Shown piece after piece: positions 1-7,170 of a DNA stretch of 13,417 nucleotides. Source of the DNA: an uncultured Lachnospiraceae bacterium (GTDB lineage: Bacteria > Bacillota > Clostridia > Lachnospirales > Lachnospiraceae); contig CAJUPJ010000058.1 of the NCBI GenBank assembly GCA_910588655.1, positions 1-13,417 on the forward strand, given 5' to 3'. Every line of letters begins with the position of its first letter. Position 1 is the first letter of the stretch. The notes under the pieces were generated by a model. The model did not search any database. It worked only from the letters and a program-made list of their open reading frames with translations, and was not told the origin of the DNA. The translations under genes and the position numbers were made by a program.

Positions 1-75
1 TTTTTAGAATTTTCAGGGTTGTTTTACTGTTTAGTTATCAATGTGCTTTGTGTTGCTGGCTTTCTTGCGCCAACG
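1..75 (-). ncRNA. Probable rRNA operon leader transcript (5' part, runs off left edge)
   Basis: Read on the minus strand, the stretch downstream of the promoter at 82-110 starts near 75. It contains GCACATTGATAACT at 33-46, which resembles the boxA antitermination element of Firmicute rRNA leaders (consensus like TGTTCTTTGAAAACT). It is followed by an A-rich, poorly coding stretch similar in style to rrn leaders and 16S-23S spacers. No 16S sequence is in the window, so that a ribosomal RNA operon follows to the left is inferred from the leader and promoter only. A tRNA cluster or another stable RNA is the alternative. Confidence 0.5.
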
Positions 76-81
76 TGTTAT

Positions 82-110
82 ATATTACCATATGTGTAAT
101 ATCTTGTCAA
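82..110 (-). promoter_or_regulatory. Strong sigma-A promoter, rRNA-type
   Basis: On the minus strand there is TTGACA at 105-110, a 17-bp spacer, and TAATAT at 82-87. Immediately upstream (about 111-135) lies a run of A and T tracts that would act as an UP element. The predicted start is near 74-75. Consensus boxes plus an A/T-tract upstream element are typical of stable-RNA promoters. It points left, away from every protein gene in the window. Confidence 0.7.
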
Positions 111-177
111 CAACTTTTTTTAAATTTTTTCAAATAACAACAAAATACGTATTATTAACCAGTTGCCATTCCAGACT

Positions 178-220
178 GTATATAAAAACGGCATACCATT
201 GGCATGCCGTTTTTATATAC
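178..220. terminator. Bidirectional hairpin terminator
   Basis: A perfect 17-bp inverted repeat pairs 178-194 with 204-220 around a 9-nt loop. The core is ACGGCAT/ATGCCGT flanked by A/T runs, so either strand gives a GC-rich stem followed by U residues. Its place 40 bp past the stop of the RCC1-repeat gene makes it that gene's terminator. It also separates that gene from the promoter at 82-110. Confidence 0.85.
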
Positions 221-259
221 AATTTTACTTCCTGACAAAAAAGCATCAGTTAAATAACA

Positions 260-1846
260 TTATTTGCTAATTTTCATTGTCTTCTTATATCCAGTTTTTG
301 CTTTAAATAATTTCTTATAATTATTAAGTGAAGCACCTGGAACTTTTATCTTAGCCTTTTTATCAATTCCATTAACAGCCTTATTACCTATGGATTTAAT
401 TTTTGTAGAATTAATAGTAATTTTATTTAACTTTTTACAATTATTAAATGATTTATTGCCAATACCTGTAATATTTTTACCAATTGTTACAGCCTGGAGA
501 TTGCCATATCCATTAAAGGCATTACTTGCGACAGATATTACTTTAAATGTCTTGCCATTAATCTTAATACTGTTTACAATATTTAGTCTTTTAAACCCTT
601 TATTATTTTTCTTATTTTCAGAACCTTTAAGAGTAACCTCACCTGTGCCATCTGCATTAACTTTTGTTACTTCATACTTCATTTTCTTTACAGTGATTTT
701 ATAACCAACTTTTACAGAAACTGAAGAAGCACTAACAGATATTTTAACTGGTTTTTCCTGGTCATCACCTGTACCATCACCAAGCTGGCCACTGTCATTA
801 GCTCCCCAGCAATAGAGCTCACCGCTTTTTGTTACTGCTGCACTATGGGAATAACCAGCAGAAACCGAAGCCACATTACTAAGAACCTTAACTGGTTTTT
901 CCTGGTCATCACCTGTACCATCGCCTAACTGGCCGTTTACATTACTTCCCCAGCAATATAAATCGCCATTTTTTGTTACTGCCATACTATGGGCACTTCC
1001 TAAAGATACTGATACCGCATTGCCCAGGACTTTAACTGGCTTAAGCTGTTCTTCACCTGAACCATCACCTATCTGGCCACTGTCATTATTACCCCAGCAA
1101 TATAAATCACCATTCTTTGTTATTGCTGCACTATGTAATTCACCTAATGCTACAGTTGCTACATTACCAAGTATTTTAACTGGTCTTGCCTGGTCTTCTT
1201 CTGAAGCATCTCCTATCTGGCCGCTGTCATTACTTCCCCAGCAGTATAAATCACCGTTCTTTGTTACTGCTGCACTATGGGCATAGCCTAATGCTACAGT
1301 TGCTACATTGTCAAGGACTTTAACTGGTTTTTCCTGGTCTTCTTCTGAACCATCACCCAGCTGGCCACTTGTATTGCTTCCCCAGCAGTATAAACTACCA
1401 TTCTTTGCGACTGCTGCACTATGCACATCCCCCATCGCTGCTGATGCTACATTACTAAGGATTTTAACTGGCTTAGGCTGGTCTTCACCTGAGCCATCAC
1501 CTATCTGGCCATTGTCATTATTACCCCAGCAATATAAATCACCATTCTTTGTTATTGCTGCACTGTGGGCAGTACCAAGTGCTGCTGATGCCACATTATC
1601 AAGAATATACACAGGCTTATCCTGCTGCTCTTCTGAAGCATCTCCTATCTGCCCTGCATCATTGCTTCCCCAGCAATATAAACCGCCATTTTTCAAAACT
1701 GCTGCACTATGTACATTACCTAATGCTGCTGATGCCACATTACCAGTGGCACTTGCTGTCTTTATAGCAGCAGATGGTGCAACAAACTGGTTAGCCCCAA
1801 TTATTAATGTTGCTGCCATAAAAACTGACATAACTTTTTGTTTCAT
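260..1846 (-). CDS. Secreted RCC1 seven-repeat protein with C-terminal LRR (BspA-like) region
   Basis: The product has 528 residues. I chose the ATG at 1846 because GAGGTT stands 4-5 nt upstream and the protein then begins with a signal peptide (basic start, hydrophobic stretch about residues 5-20, AxA-like region about 24-27). The in-frame extension to 1942 has no such features. Residues 36-371 are seven tandem 48-residue repeats, each with the core LYCWGxNxxGQxGD, preceded by a HSAAxxKNG motif. These are RCC1-type blades, and seven blades make a full beta-propeller. Residues from about 372 hold a lysine-rich region with SNAFNGYGNL and IGNKSFNNCKKL, typical of LRR_5/BspA-like repeats. Such proteins are extracellular; no LPxTG anchor or surface-binding domain is visible. 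The ligand is unknown. It is monocistronic, with a consensus promoter at 1962-1990 and a terminator at 178-220. Confidence 0.88.
   Translation of the reverse strand: MKQKVMSVFMAATLIIGANQFVAPSAAIKTASATGNVASAALGNVHSAAVLKNGGLYCWGSNDAGQIGDASEEQQDKPVYILDNVASAALGTAHSAAITKNGDLYCWGNNDNGQIGDGSGEDQPKPVKILSNVASAAMGDVHSAAVAKNGSLYCWGSNTSGQLGDGSEEDQEKPVKVLDNVATVALGYAHSAAVTKNGDLYCWGSNDSGQIGDASEEDQARPVKILGNVATVALGELHSAAITKNGDLYCWGNNDSGQIGDGSGEEQLKPVKVLGNAVSVSLGSAHSMAVTKNGDLYCWGSNVNGQLGDGTGDDQEKPVKVLSNVASVSAGYSHSAAVTKSGELYCWGANDSGQLGDGTGDDQEKPVKISVSASSVSVKVGYKITVKKMKYEVTKVNADGTGEVTLKGSENKKNNKGFKRLNIVNSIKINGKTFKVISVASNAFNGYGNLQAVTIGKNITGIGNKSFNNCKKLNKITINSTKIKSIGNKAVNGIDKKAKIKVPGASLNNYKKLFKAKTGYKKTMKISK
734..1741 (-). 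repeat. Seven in-frame 144-bp tandem repeats encoding RCC1 blades
   Basis: Seven consecutive units of 144 bp (48 codons) run without indels. Repeats 1 and 4 share GQIGDASEE, repeats 2 and 5 share CWGNND and GQIGDGSGE, and repeats 3 and 6 share GQLGDG and DQEKPVKVL. This suggests that a block of three repeats was duplicated. Repeat 7 is closest to repeat 6 (GQLGDGTGDDQEKPVK in both). Confidence 0.9.
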
Positions 1847-1961
1847 TTTAACCTCATTCCTGCACTGCTTTTTATACATAACAAACCCGCACCTGGCAGT
1901 ACACAGGCACAAGCCTGCCGGACAGAGAATAATGCCATCCATACATGCTATCCAGGAATTA

Positions 1962-1990
1962 ATTATAAAATTTCAAATCCTATATGTCAA
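1962..1990 (-). promoter_or_regulatory. Consensus sigma-A promoter of the RCC1-repeat gene
   Basis: On the minus strand TTGACA (1985-1990), a 17-bp spacer and TATAAT (1962-1967) match the consensus exactly. The start is expected near 1955, giving a leader of about 110 nt before the ATG at 1846. The leader can form a CAGGC-ACAA-GCCTG hairpin (1904-1917). This overlaps an alternative pairing of GGCAG (1895-1899) with CTGCC (1915-1919). Confidence 0.8.
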
Positions 1991-2044
1991 GAAATTTTAG
2001 ACGGGATGATTTACAGTTATCTGGTGTTTGTTTGTATAAAAACG

Positions 2045-2161
2045 GACGGTTTCTGTGTCAGAGCCAGAATATTCCATAAAAGGGGTACGCTTCAGCTATG
2101 GTACAATGTAATTTAGTTAAGAAGTTTTTTTAAAGTATTAAATATTGGAAACGCTGGAAAT
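2045..2161 (+). repeat. Dispersed repeat, copy B (frameshifted protein-tail remnant)
   Basis: This 117-bp stretch aligns along its whole length with the reverse complement of 8991-9108. Both begin GACGGTTTC and share CAGAGCC, TTCCATA, GTACG, ACAAT and ATTTAGTTAAG, and both end near GCTGG-AAAT. In the sense direction it reads VSVSEPEYSIKG, matching VSVPEPEISIQE of the other copy. One extra base after CCATA shifts the frame relative to that copy. It lies between the RCC1 gene promoter and the 3' end of the sirtuin-like gene. The parent element was not recognised. Confidence 0.65.
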
Positions 2162-2180
2162 ATAAAACAACACTTATATT

Positions 2181-2918
2181 TTAAAAGTCTGTAACATAAT
2201 GGAACATTTCACTCACATTTCCATAAGCCCTGTAATCTGCCCTGTCATCACCTGGTGCTTCTTCTGTATTAAGCAGTATTGCCTTGTCACCATTGTAATA
2301 CTTTATAATGTATTTACAAAGCGGAGACCGTATTGATGCTCCAAGGATTATTAATATATTTGCCCTTTCTACAGCACAGCTTGCCTGTGTAATCTTCCCA
2401 TTATCTATCATTTCCCCTAAAAGGGTAAAACCCGGCCTTAAAGGCACATTACATGCATCACATAAAGGTACATTCCGGGCATTTCTTACATACTCTGAAC
2501 CAAATACTTTCCCACAGGCAGGACACCTGTTCTGTTCAACTGAACCATGAAGTTCTATTACCCTGTCACATCCTGCCCTCTGGTACAGGGAGTACACCAT
2601 CCTTGTTACAACCATATCGAGCTTTCCATAACGCTGCAGTTTTGCAACATCTTCATGAACAGAAGTTGGTTTTATTTCACTTTTATTAAGTATTACCTCT
2701 TTATAATAGTTATAAAAAATATCTACACGCCTTGAAAAAAACAAAGAGGATATAATATCATCATTTGAATATCCGTATTTCTGTTCTATATCATATGCAA
2801 TATGTTCAGCTCTTACCCCGTTAAGCCCTGTTTCCAGCATTACTTCAATTCCGCCCAGGACAACAATATTTCCGCCATTTTTAATTATGTTCTTAATTGT
2901 TTCAAGACTTTGCTCCAT
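2181..2918 (-). CDS. Degenerate sirtuin-like (Sir2 family) zinc protein
   Basis: The product has 245 residues. The ATG at 2918 is preferred over an in-frame GTG at 2927 because the AGGGGG ribosome site lies 8 nt before the ATG and overlaps the GTG. The Sir2 fold is indicated by IELHGS (His124, the usual catalytic base), a zinc site with Cys132, Cys135, Cys153 and Cys156, RPGFTLLGEM at 161-170, and ILGAS at 191-195. The NAD-binding elements are altered. The usual GAGxS...PDFR region reads GGIEVMLETGLNGVR (22-36). The TQNxDxLHQRAG motif reads TRMVYSLYQRAG (105-116), so the invariant Asn and Asp are missing. Family members deacetylate lysines with NAD; this one may bind a ligand without that activity, or use a different one. 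It follows the cytidylate-kinase-like gene by 74 bp on the same strand and may share its transcript. Confidence 0.75.
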   Translation of the reverse strand: MEQSLETIKNIIKNGGNIVVLGGIEVMLETGLNGVRAEHIAYDIEQKYGYSNDDIISSLFFSRRVDIFYNYYKEVILNKSEIKPTSVHEDVAKLQRYGKLDMVVTRMVYSLYQRAGCDRVIELHGSVEQNRCPACGKVFGSEYVRNARNVPLCDACNVPLRPGFTLLGEMIDNGKITQASCAVERANILIILGASIRSPLCKYIIKYYNGDKAILLNTEEAPGDDRADYRAYGNVSEMFHYVTDF

Positions 2919-2992
2919 AGATAGCACCCCCTCTCATTATCTAAGGTGTTACTGCTGACACACCATTGTATTTTGGACTGGTATTTTAATTA

Positions 2993-3601
2993 TTATTTGC
3001 CAAGATAAGCGCAAATACAGGACACCGTATTATCTATCCCCATTAAATCACTTCTTACTACCAGGTCATAATTATTAAGGTTCGTCCATTTTTCCCCAAC
3101 ATGGTAATTATAATAATTCGACCTGCGTTTATCATTTTTCACAATTATATCTGCAACTGATTTCTCATCATCATGGTACTGGTTCACTGCCCTGTCAATC
3201 CTGAAGCTCATAGCTGCCTGGATAAATACATTGCATACATTTTCATATTCCTTTAAAACATAATCCGCACATCTTCCTACTATTACACAAGGGCCTTCTT
3301 CTGCAACCTTCCTTATAACATCCGACTGTGCAAGGAAAATCCTGTCATCAAGTGACAATCCGTTGAAACCAAAATCCTGGTTGCCATAAACATTAATTCC
3401 CATTGCCAGTGAATATAACAAGCTGTTAGTTGCCTTATCTTCTGCCCTTGCAAAAGTTTCTTCTGCAAATCCACTTTCTTTAGCCGCCCTTGTTATAAGC
3501 TCATTATCATAAAATGGAATATTATAATATTCTGCAATCTTCTGCCCGATTTCCCTTCCTCCGCTCCCATACTGCCTCCCTATAGTCACAACTTTATTCA
3601 T
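2993..3601 (-). CDS. Cytidylate kinase-like family protein
   Basis: The product has 202 residues. The ATG at 3601 is chosen because GGAGGGG lies 6 nt upstream; an in-frame start nine codons further would overlap that site. The N-terminus VVTIGRQYGSGGREIG (4-19) is the P-loop variant of the cytidylate-kinase-like family common in Clostridia. VIVGRCADYVL (107-117) and KNDKRRSNYYNYH (155-167) fit the second core strand and an arginine-rich lid. The fold is that of nucleoside monophosphate kinases, cytoplasmic, probably transferring phosphate from ATP. The true acceptor is not established for this family, and classical Cmk proteins differ in the P-loop. It has its own promoter at 3665-3693 and sits just upstream of the sirtuin-like gene. 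Confidence 0.82.
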   Translation of the reverse strand: MNKVVTIGRQYGSGGREIGQKIAEYYNIPFYDNELITRAAKESGFAEETFARAEDKATNSLLYSLAMGINVYGNQDFGFNGLSLDDRIFLAQSDVIRKVAEEGPCVIVGRCADYVLKEYENVCNVFIQAAMSFRIDRAVNQYHDDEKSVADIIVKNDKRRSNYYNYHVGEKWTNLNNYDLVVRSDLMGIDNTVSCICAYLGK

Positions 3602-3664
3602 TATTAACCCCTCCTTTATATTTTTCAATTTTATTAAAAAAATAATAAATATTTATTACTTTAT

Positions 3665-3693
3665 ATTATACCCTTTTAACATAATTTCCACAA
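3665..3693 (-). promoter_or_regulatory. Promoter of the cytidylate-kinase-like gene
   Basis: The minus strand has TATAAT at 3665-3670 and TTGTGG at 3688-3693 with a 17-bp spacer. The -10 box is perfect and the -35 box keeps TTG. The start near 3658 gives a leader of about 55 nt that is almost wholly A and T. No terminator is evident between this gene and the sirtuin-like gene, so the promoter may serve both. Confidence 0.6.
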
Positions 3694-3742
3694 GTGTAAT
3701 TATCAAATTTTGCCAATGTAAAAACCTCCATTTTTATCAAAT

Positions 3743-3775
3743 CTTAATTATAGTTGTAATAGGATTGTAAGATGT
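3743..3775 (+). promoter_or_regulatory. Triple 11-bp repeat, probable response-regulator operator
   Basis: Three head-to-tail 11-bp units follow one another: CTTAATTATAG, TTGTAATAGGA and TTGTAAGATGT. An 11-bp period (one helical turn) is the usual layout of OmpR-family binding sites. The site lies upstream of an operon that encodes such a regulator (7171-7845). The second unit also supplies a possible -35 box, TTGTAA at 3754-3759, placed 17 bp before TATGAT at 3777-3782; TATTAT at 3782-3787 is an alternative -10. Confidence 0.5.
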
Positions 3776-3854
3776 ATATGATATTATGATGCCAGGGTCA
3801 GAAGCAGATAACAATACATGTTTTACGCAAAATGCGTAGAAAAGGAGCGTGCAT

Positions 3855-4517
3855 ATGGGTATTTTAGAATCACAGGATTTATGTAAAACATATGGTTCAG
3901 GAGAAAATGAAGTAAGGGCACTTGACCATGTTAATATTAATATAGAAGACGGGGAATTCGTTTCTATAGTAGGAACATCAGGAAGTGGCAAATCAACATT
4001 ATTAAATATGCTTGGCGGTCTTGACAGGCCAGATACAGGCATTGTAAAAATATCTGGCAAACCTATTTTTACAATGCAGGACGAAGAGCTTACAATATTC
4101 AGGAGAAGGAATATAGGTTTTATATTCCAGAATTACAATCTTGTGCCAGTTCTTAATGTATACGAAAATATAGTGCTGCCTATAGAGCTTGATGGTTCTG
4201 ATGCAGATAAAAATTATGTTGGCAATGTTATTAAGACACTTGGATTAGAACAGAAACTGGCATCAATGCCAAATATGCTTTCAGGAGGACAGCAGCAAAG
4301 AGTTGCAATAGCAAGGGCACTTGCATATAAACCAGCTATTATCCTTGCAGATGAACCAACAGGAAACCTGGACAGCAAAACCAGCATGGATGTAATTTCA
4401 CTACTTAAAGTTACGAGCCGCGAATTTAACCAGACTATTGTTATGATTACACATAACGAAGAAATTGCACTTATGGCAGACAGGATAATACGTATTGAAG
4501 ATGGAAAAGTGCAATAG
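3855..4517 (+). CDS. ABC transporter ATP-binding protein (MacB/LolD/BceA type)
   Basis: The product has 220 residues. The ATG at 3855 is preferred over a GTG two codons earlier because AAAGGAG at 3841-3847 is well spaced from it. Walker A is GTSGSGKST (40-48), the Q-loop is at FQN (91-93), the signature is LSGGQQQR (142-149), Walker B is AIILADEP (161-168), and the switch histidine is His200. The length and the DEPTGNLDS sequence are those of the ATPase that drives FtsX-type permeases through mechanotransmission. It is the first gene of an operon with the permease 56 bp downstream, then a response regulator and a sensor kinase. This context suggests export of, or protection against, a peptide or other envelope-active compound; the substrate cannot be read from the sequence. 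Confidence 0.92.
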   Translation: MGILESQDLCKTYGSGENEVRALDHVNINIEDGEFVSIVGTSGSGKSTLLNMLGGLDRPDTGIVKISGKPIFTMQDEELTIFRRRNIGFIFQNYNLVPVLNVYENIVLPIELDGSDADKNYVGNVIKTLGLEQKLASMPNMLSGGQQQRVAIARALAYKPAIILADEPTGNLDSKTSMDVISLLKVTSREFNQTIVMITHNEEIALMADRIIRIEDGKVQ

Positions 4518-4573
4518 CCACAAAGTATTTTATATAATAGCTTGACGCCATAGCAGGCAGAACGGGAGGCACT

Positions 4574-7093
4574 ATGTTAAAAAACAACAACCAGGAAATT
4601 GTCAAAAAAATAAGCAGCCGTACACTAAAAAGTAATAAAACAAGAAATATTTTTGTAATACTCGCAATTGTACTTACTACATTTATGTTTACAACAGTAT
4701 TTGGGATTGGGGCAAGCCTTGTCAATAACTTAAAAACAATGATGTTAAGGGAGCAGGGGACTAAAAGCACTATCTTCCTTAATAACCCGGATAACAGCCA
4801 GATATATAAAGCCAAAGAAGAAAAATATATAAATTCATATGGCATTAAAATACAGACAGGTATAGCAGAATACAAAAATACTGGTGCAAAGCTGCTTCTG
4901 GACTGGTACAGCAAAGATGAATTTGATAATAATTATACTCCTGCAATAAGTGATATAGAAGGAACATATCCAGAAAATGAAGACGGGATTATGCTTTCTA
5001 AAGCTGCACTTGATGCACTTGGTATAAATAATCCACAAGAGGATATGGAAATACTGCTCTGGCAGAATAACAAAACACTAACATTCAGGCTTTCAGGCTG
5101 GTTTACTGACTACTGTTATACAAAAGGCGGTTTCCAGGCATTTGTATCAGAAGCTTATATTAAAAAACTTGGAATGTCCCAGGAAAAAAACGGAATACTT
5201 TGCATTTCCTGTAAAGCAGGCAGGCAGCAGGAACTTTTACAGAACTTAAAGGACAATATTACATTAAACAACGGCCAGGAATGGAGGGTAATGTTTGATA
5301 TACAAGAAGAAAATGATGATACATCTATTGCCACTATTATATGTGTATTATTAATAAGCTTTATAATAACCGCAAGCGGGTATCTTCTTATATATAATGT
5401 TATGTATATTTCTATCACAAAAGATATACGGTTCTATGGAATGTTAAAAACAATTGGGACATCACCATCACAGATAAAAAGAATTGTAAATATGCAGGCA
5501 GGCACACTTTCCCTTTTTGGAATTCCAATAGGAATACTGCTTGGAACTATAACTTCATTTGTTACAGTTCCATTTGCAATAACAATGGCAGGACCGGGCA
5601 ATGATGGTGCAATGTCGTCAGATATAAGTTTTAATCCATTTATTTATATAGGGACAATATTATTTGCACTGCTTACAGTATATGTAAGCTGCCGGAAGCC
5701 AGCCAGATATGCTGGAAAAGTTTCTCCTGTGGAAGCACTTAAATATAATGGCAGCACTACAGAAAAATACAAAGCCAGAAAAGGTACTGATGGCGGCAAA
5801 GTATATAAAATGGCTTACCGTAATGTTTTCCGTGTCAAGAAAAGAACTTGTCTTGTATTTGCATCACTTTTTATGGGCACTATGGCATTTTTATCAGTAA
5901 ATACATTTTTAGGAAGCCTTGGAGTTGATAATTATTTGGAATTCTATTATCCTAATGATTATACAATATATGTACATGATGCAGAAGATGCCATGCTTTC
6001 TGAAAAAGATTTGCTAGATAACTCAAAAATGCTTGCAGAACAGATACAGGGCATTGATAACATTAAAAATGTACATTTAAACCTTTCTGCTGATACAGTA
6101 TTTGAATTTGACGAAGAATTATTCACGCCATTTATTGAAAATGTATCTGGCAGTGAAGAACAGAAACAAGAACTAATAGATTTATATAAAAATGCCACAG
6201 ATGACAAAGATAAATACCAGTCACAAGTTGTTTCTGCAAGTACAGAAATGATAGAAAGATACAATGAAAAGGCAAGACAGAAAATAGATATAGAAAAATT
6301 TGAAAAGGGCGAAATATGTATTCTCTGTTTTGCATGGGATAAAAAAACATCAGATTTTTACCTTGGCAAAAATATTACTATTATAGATAAAAATTCTAAA
6401 AAGAAAAAAACATTTGAAATAGGTTCATGTCCTATGCGTGGAGAAGATTATGGAATTAATGTCGGGTATTATTATACGAAGACAGCAGCACCTGAAATGG
6501 TAATTATAAGTGATGCAGCAATATATGAATTATCTGGCATCCCTGAAATTAATACAATTACTGCGGATTGTGATAAAGATACTGAAAGTTATATAACATC
6601 TAAAATTAAAGAATATACAAAGACAAATTCTTCCGTAATGGATACTGAAATTAAATCAGAAATTGCATCAGAATTTAAAACCTCCCTGTCTGCAATGAAT
6701 ATTATTGGAGGTGGTATTTCCTTAATACTTATATTAATTGGGATAATTAATTTTATTAATGTAATGCTTACAGGTGTATATACAAGGTTAAATGAAATTT
6801 CAGTAATGGAAAGCGTTGGAATGACAAAGAAACAGGTTAAAAAAATGCTTATATTTGAGGGCATGTATTATGGCATAATTACAATAGCACTGGTTTTAAC
6901 AGCCGGCAATGCTATTATATACCTTATCGCAAACTTCTCAACCAAAATAACAGAATATGCAGTATTCTATTATCCTTATGGATTGATGTTTGCCATTGCT
7001 GCTGTTATAATGGCAATATGTACCATAGTACCTGTTATTGTTTACCATTCAATTTCCAAGGGAAGCATAACAGAACGTTTAAAAACTGATTGA
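4574..7093 (+). CDS. FtsX-like ABC permease with two extracytoplasmic domains
   Basis: The product has 839 residues; GGGAGG at 4564-4569 supports the ATG. The layout is two FtsX units of one plus three membrane segments. TM1 spans about 25-50, followed by a large outside domain to about 250, then TM2 252-279, TM3 308-336 and TM4 354-373. TM5 spans about 425-448, followed by a second outside domain to about 705, then TM6 710-732, TM7 764-787 and TM8 800-824. The second unit carries the typical LNEISVMESVGMTKKQ sequence before TM7. Two large outside domains and eight segments differ from BceB (ten segments, one domain) and are closer to the duplicated FtsX permeases often found beside two-component systems in Clostridia. 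It partners with the ATPase just upstream. The substrate is unknown. Confidence 0.88.
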   Translation: MLKNNNQEIVKKISSRTLKSNKTRNIFVILAIVLTTFMFTTVFGIGASLVNNLKTMMLREQGTKSTIFLNNPDNSQIYKAKEEKYINSYGIKIQTGIAEYKNTGAKLLLDWYSKDEFDNNYTPAISDIEGTYPENEDGIMLSKAALDALGINNPQEDMEILLWQNNKTLTFRLSGWFTDYCYTKGGFQAFVSEAYIKKLGMSQEKNGILCISCKAGRQQELLQNLKDNITLNNGQEWRVMFDIQEENDDTSIATIICVLLISFIITASGYLLIYNVMYISITKDIRFYGMLKTIGTSPSQIKRIVNMQAGTLSLFGIPIGILLGTITSFVTVPFAITMAGPGNDGAMSSDISFNPFIYIGTILFALLTVYVSCRKPARYAGKVSPVEALKYNGSTTEKYKARKGTDGGKVYKMAYRNVFRVKKRTCLVFASLFMGTMAFLSVNTFLGSLGVDNYLEFYYPNDYTIYVHDAEDAMLSEKDLLDNSKMLAEQIQGIDNIKNVHLNLSADTVFEFDEELFTPFIENVSGSEEQKQELIDLYKNATDDKDKYQSQVVSASTEMIERYNEKARQKIDIEKFEKGEICILCFAWDKKTSDFYLGKNITIIDKNSKKKKTFEIGSCPMRGEDYGINVGYYYTKTAAPEMVIISDAAIYELSGIPEINTITADCDKDTESYITSKIKEYTKTNSSVMDTEIKSEIASEFKTSLSAMNIIGGGISLILILIGIINFINVMLTGVYTRLNEISVMESVGMTKKQVKKMLIFEGMYYGIITIALVLTAGNAIIYLIANFSTKITEYAVFYYPYGLMFAIAAVIMAICTIVPVIVYHSISKGSITERLKTD

Positions 7094-7170
7094 AACAATA
7101 TTTCCACCTGTGCGGCTGCAATCTGTCCATCACTATTTGTGCCACACGGGGCACGGCATGGGGGATTATT

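Noticed and set aside
41..235. 64-codon plus-strand open frame at the left edge
   Set aside because: It crosses the rRNA-type promoter and the terminator hairpin and has no convincing ribosome binding site.
734..1741. Regular repeats that might suggest a CRISPR array
   Set aside because: The period is 144 bp, units are contiguous without unique spacers, and the frame encodes RCC1 blades.
1847..1942. N-terminal extension of the RCC1 protein to a start at 1942
   Set aside because: The extension would place about 32 odd, cysteine-containing residues before a clear signal peptide, and GAGGTT precedes the ATG at 1846.
1847..1955. Known riboswitch (for example a cyclic di-GMP type) in the RCC1 leader
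   Set aside because: I could not match the conserved core of any riboswitch class; only simple hairpins are visible.
1308..2000. Long plus-strand open frame of 230 codons antisense to the RCC1 gene
   Set aside because: It is the reverse of the 144-bp tandem repeats, has no ribosome site or family features, and the minus-strand protein is clearly the real gene.
2158..2181. AAATATAA/TTATATTT inverted repeat at the end of the sirtuin-like gene as a terminator
   Set aside because: The stem is made only of A-T pairs and overlaps the stop codon, with no proper U tract after it.
2945..2964. GGTGT/ACACC hairpin between the sirtuin-like and kinase-like genes as a terminator
   Set aside because: The stem is only about five pairs and no U run follows, so termination is not supported.
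3737..4060. Minus-strand open frame of 107 codons overlapping the ATPase start
   Set aside because: It runs antisense through the Walker A region of a well-supported gene and has no recognisable features.
7090..7170. TTG start at 7090 overlapping the permease stop for the first response regulator
   Set aside because: It would add 27 residues unlike any receiver domain; the ATG at 7171 has a G-rich ribosome site and begins exactly at the receiver fold.
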